From: Desulfobacterales bacterium
GTDB lineage: Bacteria > Desulfobacterota > Desulfobacteria > Desulfobacterales > SKZT01
Length of the DNA: 45,913 nt
Assembly (NCBI GenBank): GCA_018399715.1
Contig: JAGYNR010000006.1
Location: 1-45,913, forward strand
Direction: 5' to 3'
The translations under genes were made by a program, and so were the position numbers. The notes under the pieces are model-generated. The model saw only the letters and a program-made list of their open reading frames with translations, was not told the origin of the DNA and searched no databases. Position 1 is the stretch's first letter. Every line of letters begins with the position of its first letter. Positions 9,342 to 16,404 of the stretch are shown here, piece by piece.

Positions 9342-10094
9342 TTAAAATATCATCTCCCGCTTTTCGTTGACAACAACAGGCTGGTAACCGAACAATGCAT
9401 TAAGGTGATGTAGTAAGGCGTGATTCCCCTGATTTCGCCATTGCATATTGATCGTTTTATTGACTTTTTGATAATGCATCTGCAATTTTTCAATGGTCGT
9501 GGTATCTGTATCTAGGCAGTCAGCCATTTGGGATGAGATATCACCGATCATGTGAAGCCACATATTACTGGTTCCCATGATAAAATACGGCCATGCGTTC
9601 CGGATAGTTTCGGACCAATGGGGATCACTGGTACTACTGATTTCGGATCTGGTGTTACCATCAAAATCATTATAAATTACCTCGATGATCAATCCGGTTT
9701 CCCGCATTAATTTTAATACGCTGTTTAATTCCAGACAATTGTAGACCTGATCAGCAATTTCCGGCCCGGCATAAAAGATAAAACTAAACTGATGACCGGT
9801 CTGATCACGGGCAGCTCTTCGATGAAACCGCCATAGATTAATAAAATCCTGATATTGTTTTAAAACAGGAGCTACAACCTGATGTGCTATCATCAAATCC
9901 GTATGCCAAAAAGGCTCGGCATCTTCAGGCCATTCGATACGGAAACGAGCATACCACCAGTTTTTTTGTAAAAAATGCACATCAGCACTCGCCTGAAAAA
10001 CAGCAGATTCTTTTGGTTTAGAAGACGGCTGCACCATGGCACAACCGCAAATCGCAAGTAAAATTGCTACCCAAATAAATATATGATACCTCAC
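9342..10094 (-). CDS. Putative lipoprotein of unknown function
   Basis: I do not recognise a family. The frame is open to an ATG at 10160, but a GTG at 10094 is the better start. It has a perfect AAGGAG nine bases upstream and gives a clean lipoprotein signal peptide, with a hydrophobic run followed by I-C-G-Cys18. The mature part of about 232 residues is soluble-looking, rich in Trp, His and Asp, with no repeats or obvious catalytic motif. It faces folE2 convergently with a 38-base gap and stands alone. Its upstream region (10095-10648) holds a dispersed repeat and the HU promoter. An outer-membrane or periplasmic location is inferred from the signal. Confidence 0.7.
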   Translation of the reverse strand: MRYHIFIWVAILLAICGCAMVQPSSKPKESAVFQASADVHFLQKNWWYARFRIEWPEDAEPFWHTDLMIAHQVVAPVLKQYQDFINLWRFHRRAARDQTGHQFSFIFYAGPEIADQVYNCLELNSVLKLMRETGLIIEVIYNDFDGNTRSEISSTSDPHWSETIRNAWPYFIMGTSNMWLHMIGDISSQMADCLDTDTTTIEKLQMHYQKVNKTINMQWRNQGNHALLHHLNALFGYQPVVVNEKREMIF

Positions 10095-10256
10095 TAACCC
10101 TGCTCCTTCTGGTTTACCAGCGAAATTACACATCTTTTTATTGAATACTTGTTTCGACATAGCCTGTTTAGTAATATTTTCTCATATCATTTTTTAGAAA
10201 ACAAATTTTGTTTCTCAATTATTGTACTAAATTCACTTATAATAGAATGCCTTAAA

Positions 10257-10401
10257 TAGTGCCTGAACAAAAACTGTCTTTTTCGCCAATATCTGCGTCA
10301 GACTCAAATTTTAATCCTCTCAATACTCAATGTATGTCTGTGGTTAAAATTTTCGTCTTCCTTGATCTTAACGAAAAATCCTGGGTTTCGTTCGGGCACT
10401 A
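10257..10401 (-). repeat. Dispersed MITE-like repeat, long form (copy 1, reverse)
   Basis: This 145-base element begins TAGTGCCTGAAC and ends GTTCGGGCACTA, so the ends form an inverted repeat bounded by TA. Its interior matches the copies at 28215-28359 and 38224-38367 closely and contains no open frame. It lies between the lipoprotein gene and hup. Orientation is set so that the end holding the internal hairpin (AACGAAAA..TTTTCGTT) is the left end; here that end is on the right. Confidence 0.9.
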
Positions 10402-10542
10402 AACATCAGAATCCACCGACTTATCTCTTGTCAAATGTTATGGTGATTGCTATATATGTATTTTAAAACAATTATAAACAGATACTCGCCCATACGTTTA
10501 CCGCTGAAAATTGAAAAATGTTTAAACGAACGGGCCACACCA

Positions 10543-10572
10543 CGCAGTTGATTCCCCTTTCCATCAACTGCG
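10543..10572. other. Perfect 10-bp hairpin upstream of hup
   Basis: CGCAGTTGAT and ATCAACTGCG form a perfect ten-base stem around a ten-base pyrimidine-rich loop. No T-run follows on either strand beyond a short CTTTGTT, so it is not a convincing terminator. It sits about 20 bases upstream of the hup -35 candidate and could be an operator or an end of an upstream transcript. The rest of the 10402-10648 gap shows nothing else I can name. Confidence 0.45.
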
Positions 10573-10590
10573 CTTTGTTGGATGATCATT

Positions 10591-10621
10591 TTGAAATGTA
10601 TATCCAAATCAGAATTATAAT
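10591..10621 (+). promoter_or_regulatory. Candidate promoter of hup
   Basis: TTGAAA (10591-10596) and a perfect TATAAT (10616-10621) are separated by 19 bases, slightly longer than ideal. The start codon follows 27 bases after the -10, leaving room for an AAAGGAG ribosome-binding site. Confidence 0.45.
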
Positions 10622-10648
10622 GTTTTAATCAAGAAAGGAGAATTTTTT

Positions 10649-10918
10649 ATGAATAAGAGCGATCTTATCGATGAAGTATCAGAAGTCATGCGTAGTAAAA
10701 AAGATGCTAAAAAAGCTATAGATGGCATGCTTTCAGCGATTTCAGACGCCTTGAAAAAAGGAGATTCTGTAACATTGATTGGTTTTGGTACTTTTAAGGT
10801 TGTCGAGCGAAAAGCCAGGACAGGAAGAAATCCCCAAACAGGTAAGAAAATGAAAATTAAGGCCAAAAGCGTTCCTAAGTTTGTTCCGGGTAAAGCTTTG
10901 AATGATGTGGTCAATTGA
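10649..10918 (+). CDS. hup: HU family DNA-binding protein
   Basis: This is a standard 89-residue HU/IHF-type histone-like protein. It opens MNKSDLIDEV, has the beta-arm entry GFGTFKVVERKARTGRNPQTG with the intercalating Pro in the RNPQTG tip (around residues 60-64), and ends in the VPKFVPGKALNDVV helix. HU bends and compacts DNA as a dimer. It has its own upstream region with a candidate promoter and a strong AAAGGAG site. The purH-like gene follows after 57 bases with its own site. Confidence 0.95.
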   Translation: MNKSDLIDEVSEVMRSKKDAKKAIDGMLSAISDALKKGDSVTLIGFGTFKVVERKARTGRNPQTGKKMKIKAKSVPKFVPGKALNDVVN

Positions 10919-10975
10919 ACACATTCTAAGTCGACAAAGTAGCATTGGAAGCTCATAAATGAACCGGAGGAAATA

Positions 10976-12226
10976 ATGGCCGAAGATCTCAAAAAAATGT
11001 ACAAAACCATCGTAAAAGACAATTTTCCGCCAAAAATGGAAATTACATTTGCCGATGAAAAAAACCGTCAAACCCTTTTTTATGAAAGAGTTTCCTGGAA
11101 TATTGAAGGAGTTGAAAGAGGATTGCGATACGGTGAGAATCCCGGTCAGGAAGCAGCCTTGTATCGTCTTGTAAATGGAAATCTCGTTCTTAGCGAGACA
11201 AGAACTATTCAACCGGGTCAATATCTTGCCTCGGATATCGAACTGCTTCAGTCAGGCAAGCATCCGGGAAAAACAAATCTGACCGATACTGACAATGCCC
11301 TGAACATCCTTCGCTATTTCACTGATAAACCGACTGTTGTAATTGTCAAGCACAACAATCCATGCGGTGTAGCTCAATCGGACAGTCTACCGGATGCTTA
11401 CATGAATGCCTACATGGCAGACCGCGTGGCTGCTTTCGGAGGATGCATTGCTTTAAATCGCTCTGTGGATAAAGTTACGGCTGAAGCCATCAGCCAACAA
11501 TATGCGGAAGTTGTGGTTGCCCCCGACTATGATGAGGGAGTCATGGAAATCCTTTCCCGCAGAAAAAATTTGAGAGTTATTCGCATTGACAATATTAACA
11601 GGCTGCACAATTTTGTTGGACAGCGGTGTGTTGAATTTAAAAGCCTTATTGACGGCGGAATGATCACTCAGTGGTCTTTCGTACCCCAGGTTCGGGATAA
11701 AGCTGATTTTAAACTGGCCGCGTGCGAATACCAGGGTAAACCCTATAAAATAAACCGTGTGCCAACGCCGGAAGAATATGCAGATTTGCTTTTCGGTTGG
11801 CTGGTGGAAGCAGGCGTTACCTCTAATTCGGTCCTTTATGTCAAAAATCGGGTGACTGTTGGCATCGGAACCGGAGAACAGGATCGGGTTGGTGTAGCTG
11901 AAATTGCCAGGGACAAGGCTTATCGGAAGCTCGCTGATCGGTATTGTTTTGAAATTTACAAGTTTGGTTACAACGATTTGAAGGATATCGATAAGAAAAA
12001 AGAAATCGACGACCGGGTGACAAAGGAAAAAGGAGGATTGGTCGGAGCTGCAATGGTCAGCGATGCATTCTTTCCTTTCCGGGACGGCGTGGATATCGGT
12101 ATCCGGGAAAATATTTCTTCAGTGGTACAACCCGGCGGTTCCACAAATGATTATCAATCTATCGAGGCCTGTAATGAAGCTGATGTCACCATGGTCTTCA
12201 CTGGTCAGAGAAGTTTCAAACATTAG
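10976..12226 (+). CDS. AICAR formyltransferase-type PurH homologue lacking the MGS-like cyclohydrolase domain
   Basis: The 416 residues align with the transformylase half of PurH only. The formyltransferase active-site block KHNNPCG is present, together with RYGENPGQ and the AAFGGCIALN block. Near the C-terminus it has DAFFPFRDGVD, followed by the QPGGS and VFTGQRSFKH endings. It should convert AICAR to FAICAR with 10-formyltetrahydrofolate, in the purine pathway that also uses purB at 29.8 kb. The usual N-terminal MGS-like IMP cyclohydrolase domain (about 200 residues) is missing, and no part of it is seen upstream. This looks like a natural single-domain form, since the N-terminus begins cleanly after a GGAGG site. 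Another gene elsewhere would have to provide IMP cyclohydrolase. Confidence 0.85.
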   Translation: MAEDLKKMYKTIVKDNFPPKMEITFADEKNRQTLFYERVSWNIEGVERGLRYGENPGQEAALYRLVNGNLVLSETRTIQPGQYLASDIELLQSGKHPGKTNLTDTDNALNILRYFTDKPTVVIVKHNNPCGVAQSDSLPDAYMNAYMADRVAAFGGCIALNRSVDKVTAEAISQQYAEVVVAPDYDEGVMEILSRRKNLRVIRIDNINRLHNFVGQRCVEFKSLIDGGMITQWSFVPQVRDKADFKLAACEYQGKPYKINRVPTPEEYADLLFGWLVEAGVTSNSVLYVKNRVTVGIGTGEQDRVGVAEIARDKAYRKLADRYCFEIYKFGYNDLKDIDKKKEIDDRVTKEKGGLVGAAMVSDAFFPFRDGVDIGIRENISSVVQPGGSTNDYQSIEACNEADVTMVFTGQRSFKH

Positions 12227-12452
12227 AAATTGTCGAAGGTAGGGGGCCGTACTTATAAGGGGTAACACAGTTTGTAGGATATCCTTCTTGCGTATCGATA
12301 AACAAAGATTTGCCGAAACGACGGGGTCTTGAAAGAAAATAATACATACCGCTTTCGACAAGCTGATGAACCATGGGGGTTTTATCCACATACGCATAGC
12401 CGTCGTAGATGATCTTGCTTATGGTGCTGACCTCGATAGACAGTTTTTTCAT
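12216..12452 (-). pseudogene. Remnant of an AAA-ATPase-like/DUF1703 family gene
   Basis: The first 54 residues match the N-terminus of the large AAA-ATPase-like (PF09820 type) proteins: YVDKTPMVHQLVESG, then YYFLSRPRRFGKSLF, which contains the P-loop-like RPRRFGKS. After SLFIDT the similarity stops and about 24 unrelated residues lead to a stop just inside the 3' end of the purH-like gene. Full members exceed 500 residues, so this is a 5' fragment of a degraded gene. These proteins spread as mobile, multi-copy families in sulfate reducers and Bacteroidetes. The remnant overlaps the purH-like stop by eleven bases, which suggests an insertion or deletion ended there. Confidence 0.75.
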
Positions 12453-12486
12453 TTCAAAATATAGATGATGTTAAAATTGTTTTGTT

Positions 12487-13740
12487 TTACACCTTTTCCC
12501 TGAAAATTTTGGCTCCTAAGGCAGCGAATTTCTTTTCGATGGCATCATATCCGCGATCCAGATGATAGACCCGGTTAACAACTGTTTCTCCCCGTGCAAC
12601 CAAACCAGCCAGAATCAATGACGCACTTGCCCTTAAATCCGTTGCCATCACGGGAGCGCCACTTAGATAATCCACCCCTCTGACCATAGCCGTATTTCCA
12701 CTGATTTCAATATCCGCTCCCATCCGTTTTAATTCACTGACATGAATGAAGCGGTTTTCGAAAACGGTTTCGGAAATAATGCTCATCCCATCAGCAATAC
12801 TCATCAGAACCATAAACTGCGCCTGCATGTCAGTTGGAAATCCCGGATAAGGCATGGTTGTTAAATCAGTACTTTTAATTTTTTCCGTTCTTTTAATGCT
12901 CATTTTATCACTATGGACTTCAATGACTGCACCAGCCTGCCGGAGCTTATCGATAACAGCACTTAAATGACCCGGTTGACATCCCGTAATATTAAGATTA
13001 TCCCCGGTCAGAAAACCTGCTGTCAGAAAAGTCCCGGCTTCAATCCGATCCGGAATGATTGATACTAAAACCGGTGTTAGCGAAGAAACCCCCTTGATGC
13101 TTATAACAGATGTTCCTTCCCCCACGATATTTGCCCCCATTTGTTTCAAAACATCAGCCAGTGCAACAATTTCCGGCTCCCTGGCCGCATTCCGGATGAC
13201 TGTGTTGCCATCCGCCAGCACTGCAGCCATCATGATATTCTCAGTCCCGGTAACAGTCGGAATATCCAGATAAATTTCACCACCAGTCAGCCTGTCGGCG
13301 GACGCCTCCACATATCCGTGCCGGATATCAATGTCGGCGCCCATCCGCCCCAAAGCTTCCAGGTGAAGGTTAATCGGGCGAGCACCAATCGCACATCCTC
13401 CAGGAAGAGATACCCTTGCTCTTCCAAGTCTTGCCACCAAAGGTCCTAAAACCAGAATAGACGCCCGCATTTTTCTGACCAGATCATAGGGCGCCTCAAA
13501 ATTATTCAACCCGGTTGCATCAATTTGATAGGTATCATCATTATTTTCAACCCTGGCGCCCAAGTGAATCATTAATTGTTTCATGCTCTCGATGTCTTTT
13601 AAACACGGGACATTTTGGTAAGTATTTGCTCCATCAGCCAGTAATGCTGAGGCCAGTATGGGAAGAGCCGCATTTTTTGCACCACTGATTTTTACATCCC
13701 CGGAAAGCCGAGTGCCCCCTTGGATAATGATTCTATCCAC
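12487..13740 (-). CDS. murA: UDP-N-acetylglucosamine 1-carboxyvinyltransferase
   Basis: MurA adds enolpyruvate from PEP to UDP-GlcNAc, the first committed step of peptidoglycan synthesis in the cytoplasm. The 417 residues match the usual size. The catalytic Lys22 sits in [10 protein letters not shown], and the PEP-binding and fosfomycin-reactive cysteine is Cys116 in [10 protein letters not shown]. The C-terminal block [13 protein letters not shown] is intact. A GGATC-type ribosome-binding site precedes the ATG. It is a monocistronic-looking gene, bounded upstream by a short-form repeat and downstream by the AAA-ATPase remnant. Confidence 0.96.
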   Translation of the reverse strand: MDRIIIQGGTRLSGDVKISGAKNAALPILASALLADGANTYQNVPCLKDIESMKQLMIHLGARVENNDDTYQIDATGLNNFEAPYDLVRKMRASILVLGPLVARLGRARVSLPGGCAIGARPINLHLEALGRMGADIDIRHGYVEASADRLTGGEIYLDIPTVTGTENIMMAAVLADGNTVIRNAAREPEIVALADVLKQMGANIVGEGTSVISIKGVSSLTPVLVSIIPDRIEAGTFLTAGFLTGDNLNITGCQPGHLSAVIDKLRQAGAVIEVHSDKMSIKRTEKIKSTDLTTMPYPGFPTDMQAQFMVLMSIADGMSIISETVFENRFIHVSELKRMGADIEISGNTAMVRGVDYLSGAPVMATDLRASASLILAGLVARGETVVNRVYHLDRGYDAIEKKFAALGAKIFREKV

Positions 13741-13787
13741 TATAATGATCCTTTATTTACCTGAACAAAAACGTATAACAGCTTATA

Positions 13788-13828
13788 TAGTGCCTGAACG
13801 AAAAACAGGATTTTTCGTTCGGGCACTA
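13788..13828 (+). repeat. Dispersed repeat, short form (41 bp)
   Basis: This short element starts TAGTGCCTGAACG and ends CGTTCGGGCACTA, with the CAGGA loop seen in the left end of the long copies. It folds into one long hairpin with a single T-G wobble. It has lost the roughly 105-base interior of the long form. It lies between murA and the terminator of the qrc block. Confidence 0.85.
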
Positions 13829-13831
13829 TAG

Positions 13832-13869
13832 AAAAAAAGGCGCCTGCCTCTGTTAAAGGGACAGGCGCC
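13832..13869 (-). terminator. Rho-independent terminator of the qrc operon
   Basis: On the minus strand a stem of GGCGCCTG pairs with CAGGCGCC around a 15-base loop and is followed directly by seven Ts. It lies 38 bases past the stop of the 54-residue gene, at the end of the qrc block. Confidence 0.9.
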
Positions 13870-13906
13870 GATTGATTTACGGATAACAATTCAGATCATA
13901 ACAGAT

Positions 13907-14071
13907 TCAGTGGTCCTCGTGATGCCCACCTTTTCCTGTTATGGTATCATATGCGGATTTTCCAATACAGTACGTCATGCCCAGACCGATTATACTCAGC
14001 GCATACCATAATCCGCCATGAAACACATAATGACTCATATCCCAAGTCCACTCAAAGGAAAATGGAAACAT
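13907..14071 (-). CDS. Small (54-residue) single-span membrane protein at the end of the qrc operon
   Basis: An ATG at 14071 follows AAGGAGGA by seven bases, one of the strongest ribosome-binding sites in the window. It encodes MFPFSFEWTWDMSHYVFHGG, then a single hydrophobic segment (residues about 20-36), then a short tail rich in Gly, His, Asp and Glu. The gene lies 19 bases after qrcD and right before the operon terminator, so it is clearly co-transcribed. I recognise no family. By analogy with other small membrane subunits next to NrfD-like proteins, it could be an accessory subunit of the quinone reductase; that is inference. Confidence 0.8.
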   Translation of the reverse strand: MFPFSFEWTWDMSHYVFHGGLWYALSIIGLGMTYCIGKSAYDTITGKGGHHEDH

Positions 14072-14090
14072 AATTTTTTCCTCCTTATTA

Positions 14091-15428
14091 TCAACCGGCT
14101 GATTCGGCCGGAGTTAAATCTTGTGAGGCCATATCCTGTTCAATAGCTTCTTTTTGTACTGTTTCTGCTTCCGATAGCAGTTCCTCGGGTGGCGGGTTTA
14201 ACTCACTTTCCTGAGGAAAAATTGGTAAATAGCGATAAGACAACGAAATCAGGATTGTGCCATACGCTACCGGCAAAATAGTTGTTGCAATTTCCTGCCA
14301 ACTGGGAAAATAGGTAAACCAGTTTTCAAAGGTCAGAACCGGTACAGCCAAAACCTGAAGCACCATCACCCACCTGTTGAGACTGACCCCAACACATGCC
14401 AGAATGACCGCTATCCAAAGCAGTAAGGGCGTTTGTCTGCCTTTTCTGGTTACCAGAATAAGAGCCGGAATAACACCGCCGACAATCACTTCCATAATCA
14501 AGATCCAGTATCCATAGGCGGACCCGGGGTTATTTGTATAAAACTGATCCAGGGTAAACCCCATTTTCGGCGCTGTAACATAAGCCCAGTAAAGAGTATC
14601 TATAATCTTCGCGGTAATATACGTCAGCAACATCCACCCAGAAATTTTGGCCAGCAGTTCGACCACATTATCTTTGACCAGCTTTTTGCCCACCACTTTT
14701 TCAGTAATTTTGGTAATCAGGATTGTAAAGCATGGACCACAGGCCGCTGCAGACCATGTGAATAAAAAGAAAGTCCATGGCCAAATCAATACACCTTCCC
14801 GAAAACCAAACGGTCTTCCATACAGTACACCAGCCACACCACCGAGTGAGCCCTGGTGAAAAAACGAGAGAAAAGCACCGGTTGCTGCAAAAACCGCCAT
14901 TACTTCATGCATGTTGTGGCTTAAATTATGGAAAAACGGAATTTTGTCTATTTGACGGTTCTCCAGGATCAGCGGCAGATACTCGATAGTCAGCACGCCA
15001 AAATAGCAACTGAGGCAAAAAGCCACTTCCGTCAGCATGGAATGTACATTTGCGTGCCAGAAAATGAACCATCCTCTCAGTGGCTGACCAATGTCAATCG
15101 CCAGAATCAACAGGGCTGAGCTATAGCAGATAAATCCGATCAGAACGGCATAATTGATAATATTTTTCAGTTCCTTTTTACCCACGATGTATCTCAAAAA
15201 CCCTGTAAAAAACGCTCCGCCGCCCAGAGCAATGACAGCCAGATCCGCCCAGATCCAAAGGGCGAAACCGAAAGCATTATTCATGTTTGTCTGATTGAGC
15301 CCCTTTGCCCAACAAAGAATCATGCCGTAAACGCCCCATAACAAAACGACACTGACGACGCCAATCCACAGTAAAAACTTTCCCAATGAACAGCGTTGAA
15401 CACCTTCAGGAATTAATTCTGAATCCAT
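14091..15428 (-). CDS. qrcD: QrcD: NrfD/PsrC-like membrane subunit of menaquinone reductase
   Basis: This 445-residue integral membrane protein has about ten hydrophobic segments and belongs to the NrfD/PsrC family, which binds menaquinone. The family-like region GWFIFWHANVHSMLTEVAF sits near residues 117-136 and the HNLSHNMHEVMAVFAATGAF region follows. The C-terminal 45 residues are acidic and probably cytoplasmic. It is fourth in the qrcA-qrcB-qrcC-qrcD order known from Desulfovibrio. There the complex passes electrons from periplasmic type I cytochrome c3 to menaquinone, linking H2/formate oxidation to the quinone pool for sulfate reduction. Confidence 0.9.
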   Translation of the reverse strand: MDSELIPEGVQRCSLGKFLLWIGVVSVVLLWGVYGMILCWAKGLNQTNMNNAFGFALWIWADLAVIALGGGAFFTGFLRYIVGKKELKNIINYAVLIGFICYSSALLILAIDIGQPLRGWFIFWHANVHSMLTEVAFCLSCYFGVLTIEYLPLILENRQIDKIPFFHNLSHNMHEVMAVFAATGAFLSFFHQGSLGGVAGVLYGRPFGFREGVLIWPWTFFLFTWSAAACGPCFTILITKITEKVVGKKLVKDNVVELLAKISGWMLLTYITAKIIDTLYWAYVTAPKMGFTLDQFYTNNPGSAYGYWILIMEVIVGGVIPALILVTRKGRQTPLLLWIAVILACVGVSLNRWVMVLQVLAVPVLTFENWFTYFPSWQEIATTILPVAYGTILISLSYRYLPIFPQESELNPPPEELLSEAETVQKEAIEQDMASQDLTPAESAG

Positions 15429-15496
15429 AAGGTCTTGCTCCTTAAATCAAATGGTTTCTGTGACCAGAAATATTTTTTTTATTGTTATGAGAAGCT

Positions 15497-16297
15497 TCAA
15501 TGCTTTTTCGGTTCCACATCTACCTTCTCATTTTCGATATAGTTGTCACCGGCTTCCCGTACCCATTCCCGACTGGAAAGGTAATATACCTTCGGATTGG
15601 TATGAAGCTTTTCAAGAAGCCTAAACGCCCTTGGATCCTGTTTAAGCTTATAGACCTTATGCTTTGGATTTAACAGATCTCCGAATGTAATGGCATTAGC
15701 AGGACAGGCTTCCACGCACGCAGGCTGATATTCATGCTCTTCAATCTCGGTACGCCCCTCGGTAAACGCTTTTTCTTTGGCGATCTGGTATCTCTGGAAA
15801 CAGAAGTTACATTTTTCAACCACACCTCGCATACGAACCGACACATTAGGATTGAGAGATCTCTCCATTCCACTGGGCCAGACCGGATCCCACCAGTTAA
15901 AGTGCCGAACATGGTAAGGACAGGCCGCCATGCAATACCGACAGCCAAAACAACGGGTATAAATCTGGCTTACAATTCCGGTTTCCATACTGTAATCTGT
16001 TGCAGTTGCCGGGCAAACTGAGACACAAGGAGAATGTCCGTGTTCCCCTATACCTGAACAATGCATACAGGGACGGGGCAGATAACAGATGTCTGTATCC
16101 GGATACGGCTTACCGTTGTCAAGCTTGAAGACCCGAAGCCAGGTAATGCTAAGCATTTTATCGGTTTCATCCTTCTGAAACGGTATATTGTTTTCCTGCA
16201 TGCATGCCACCATACAGGCGCCACATCCGGTACATTTGTCCAAGTCGATGACCATACCATATTTTTTTATGTGTTGGTCGTGTTGTCCTTCTTTCAT
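15497..16297 (-). CDS. qrcC: QrcC: iron-sulfur subunit of menaquinone reductase
   Basis: The 266-residue protein has four groups of cysteines of the DmsB/PsrB ferredoxin-like type. They are C22-x2-C25-x2-C28-x3-C32, then CMHC..CVSVCP, then CFGCRYCMAACP, and finally CNFC..CVEACP. It should carry up to four Fe-S clusters and wire the catalytic-like subunit QrcB and the cytochrome QrcA to the quinone site in QrcD. There is no signal peptide, so export would be by co-translocation with the twin-arginine signal of QrcB. The order and spacing place it firmly in the qrc operon. Confidence 0.92.
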   Translation of the reverse strand: MKEGQHDQHIKKYGMVIDLDKCTGCGACMVACMQENNIPFQKDETDKMLSITWLRVFKLDNGKPYPDTDICYLPRPCMHCSGIGEHGHSPCVSVCPATATDYSMETGIVSQIYTRCFGCRYCMAACPYHVRHFNWWDPVWPSGMERSLNPNVSVRMRGVVEKCNFCFQRYQIAKEKAFTEGRTEIEEHEYQPACVEACPANAITFGDLLNPKHKVYKLKQDPRAFRLLEKLHTNPKVYYLSSREWVREAGDNYIENEKVDVEPKKH

Positions 16298-16404
16298 CAG
16301 AACCTCTTAAATATTTTTAAGCGTTCCGCCAACGACGATCTATTTTCATGCCCGTAAAAGCCGTATGAACCAATCGCCGAAGGCTAATCAGTATGATAAA
16401 AGCC

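Noticed and set aside
10257-10401. Long repeat as a small RNA gene or a short coding gene
   Set aside because: No open frame is shared by the copies and no clear promoter or T-tailed terminator is seen, so a mobile repeat is the simpler reading.
10976-12226. purH-like gene as a truncated pseudogene
   Set aside because: The start has its own GGAGG site, the frame is intact and the formyltransferase motifs are complete.
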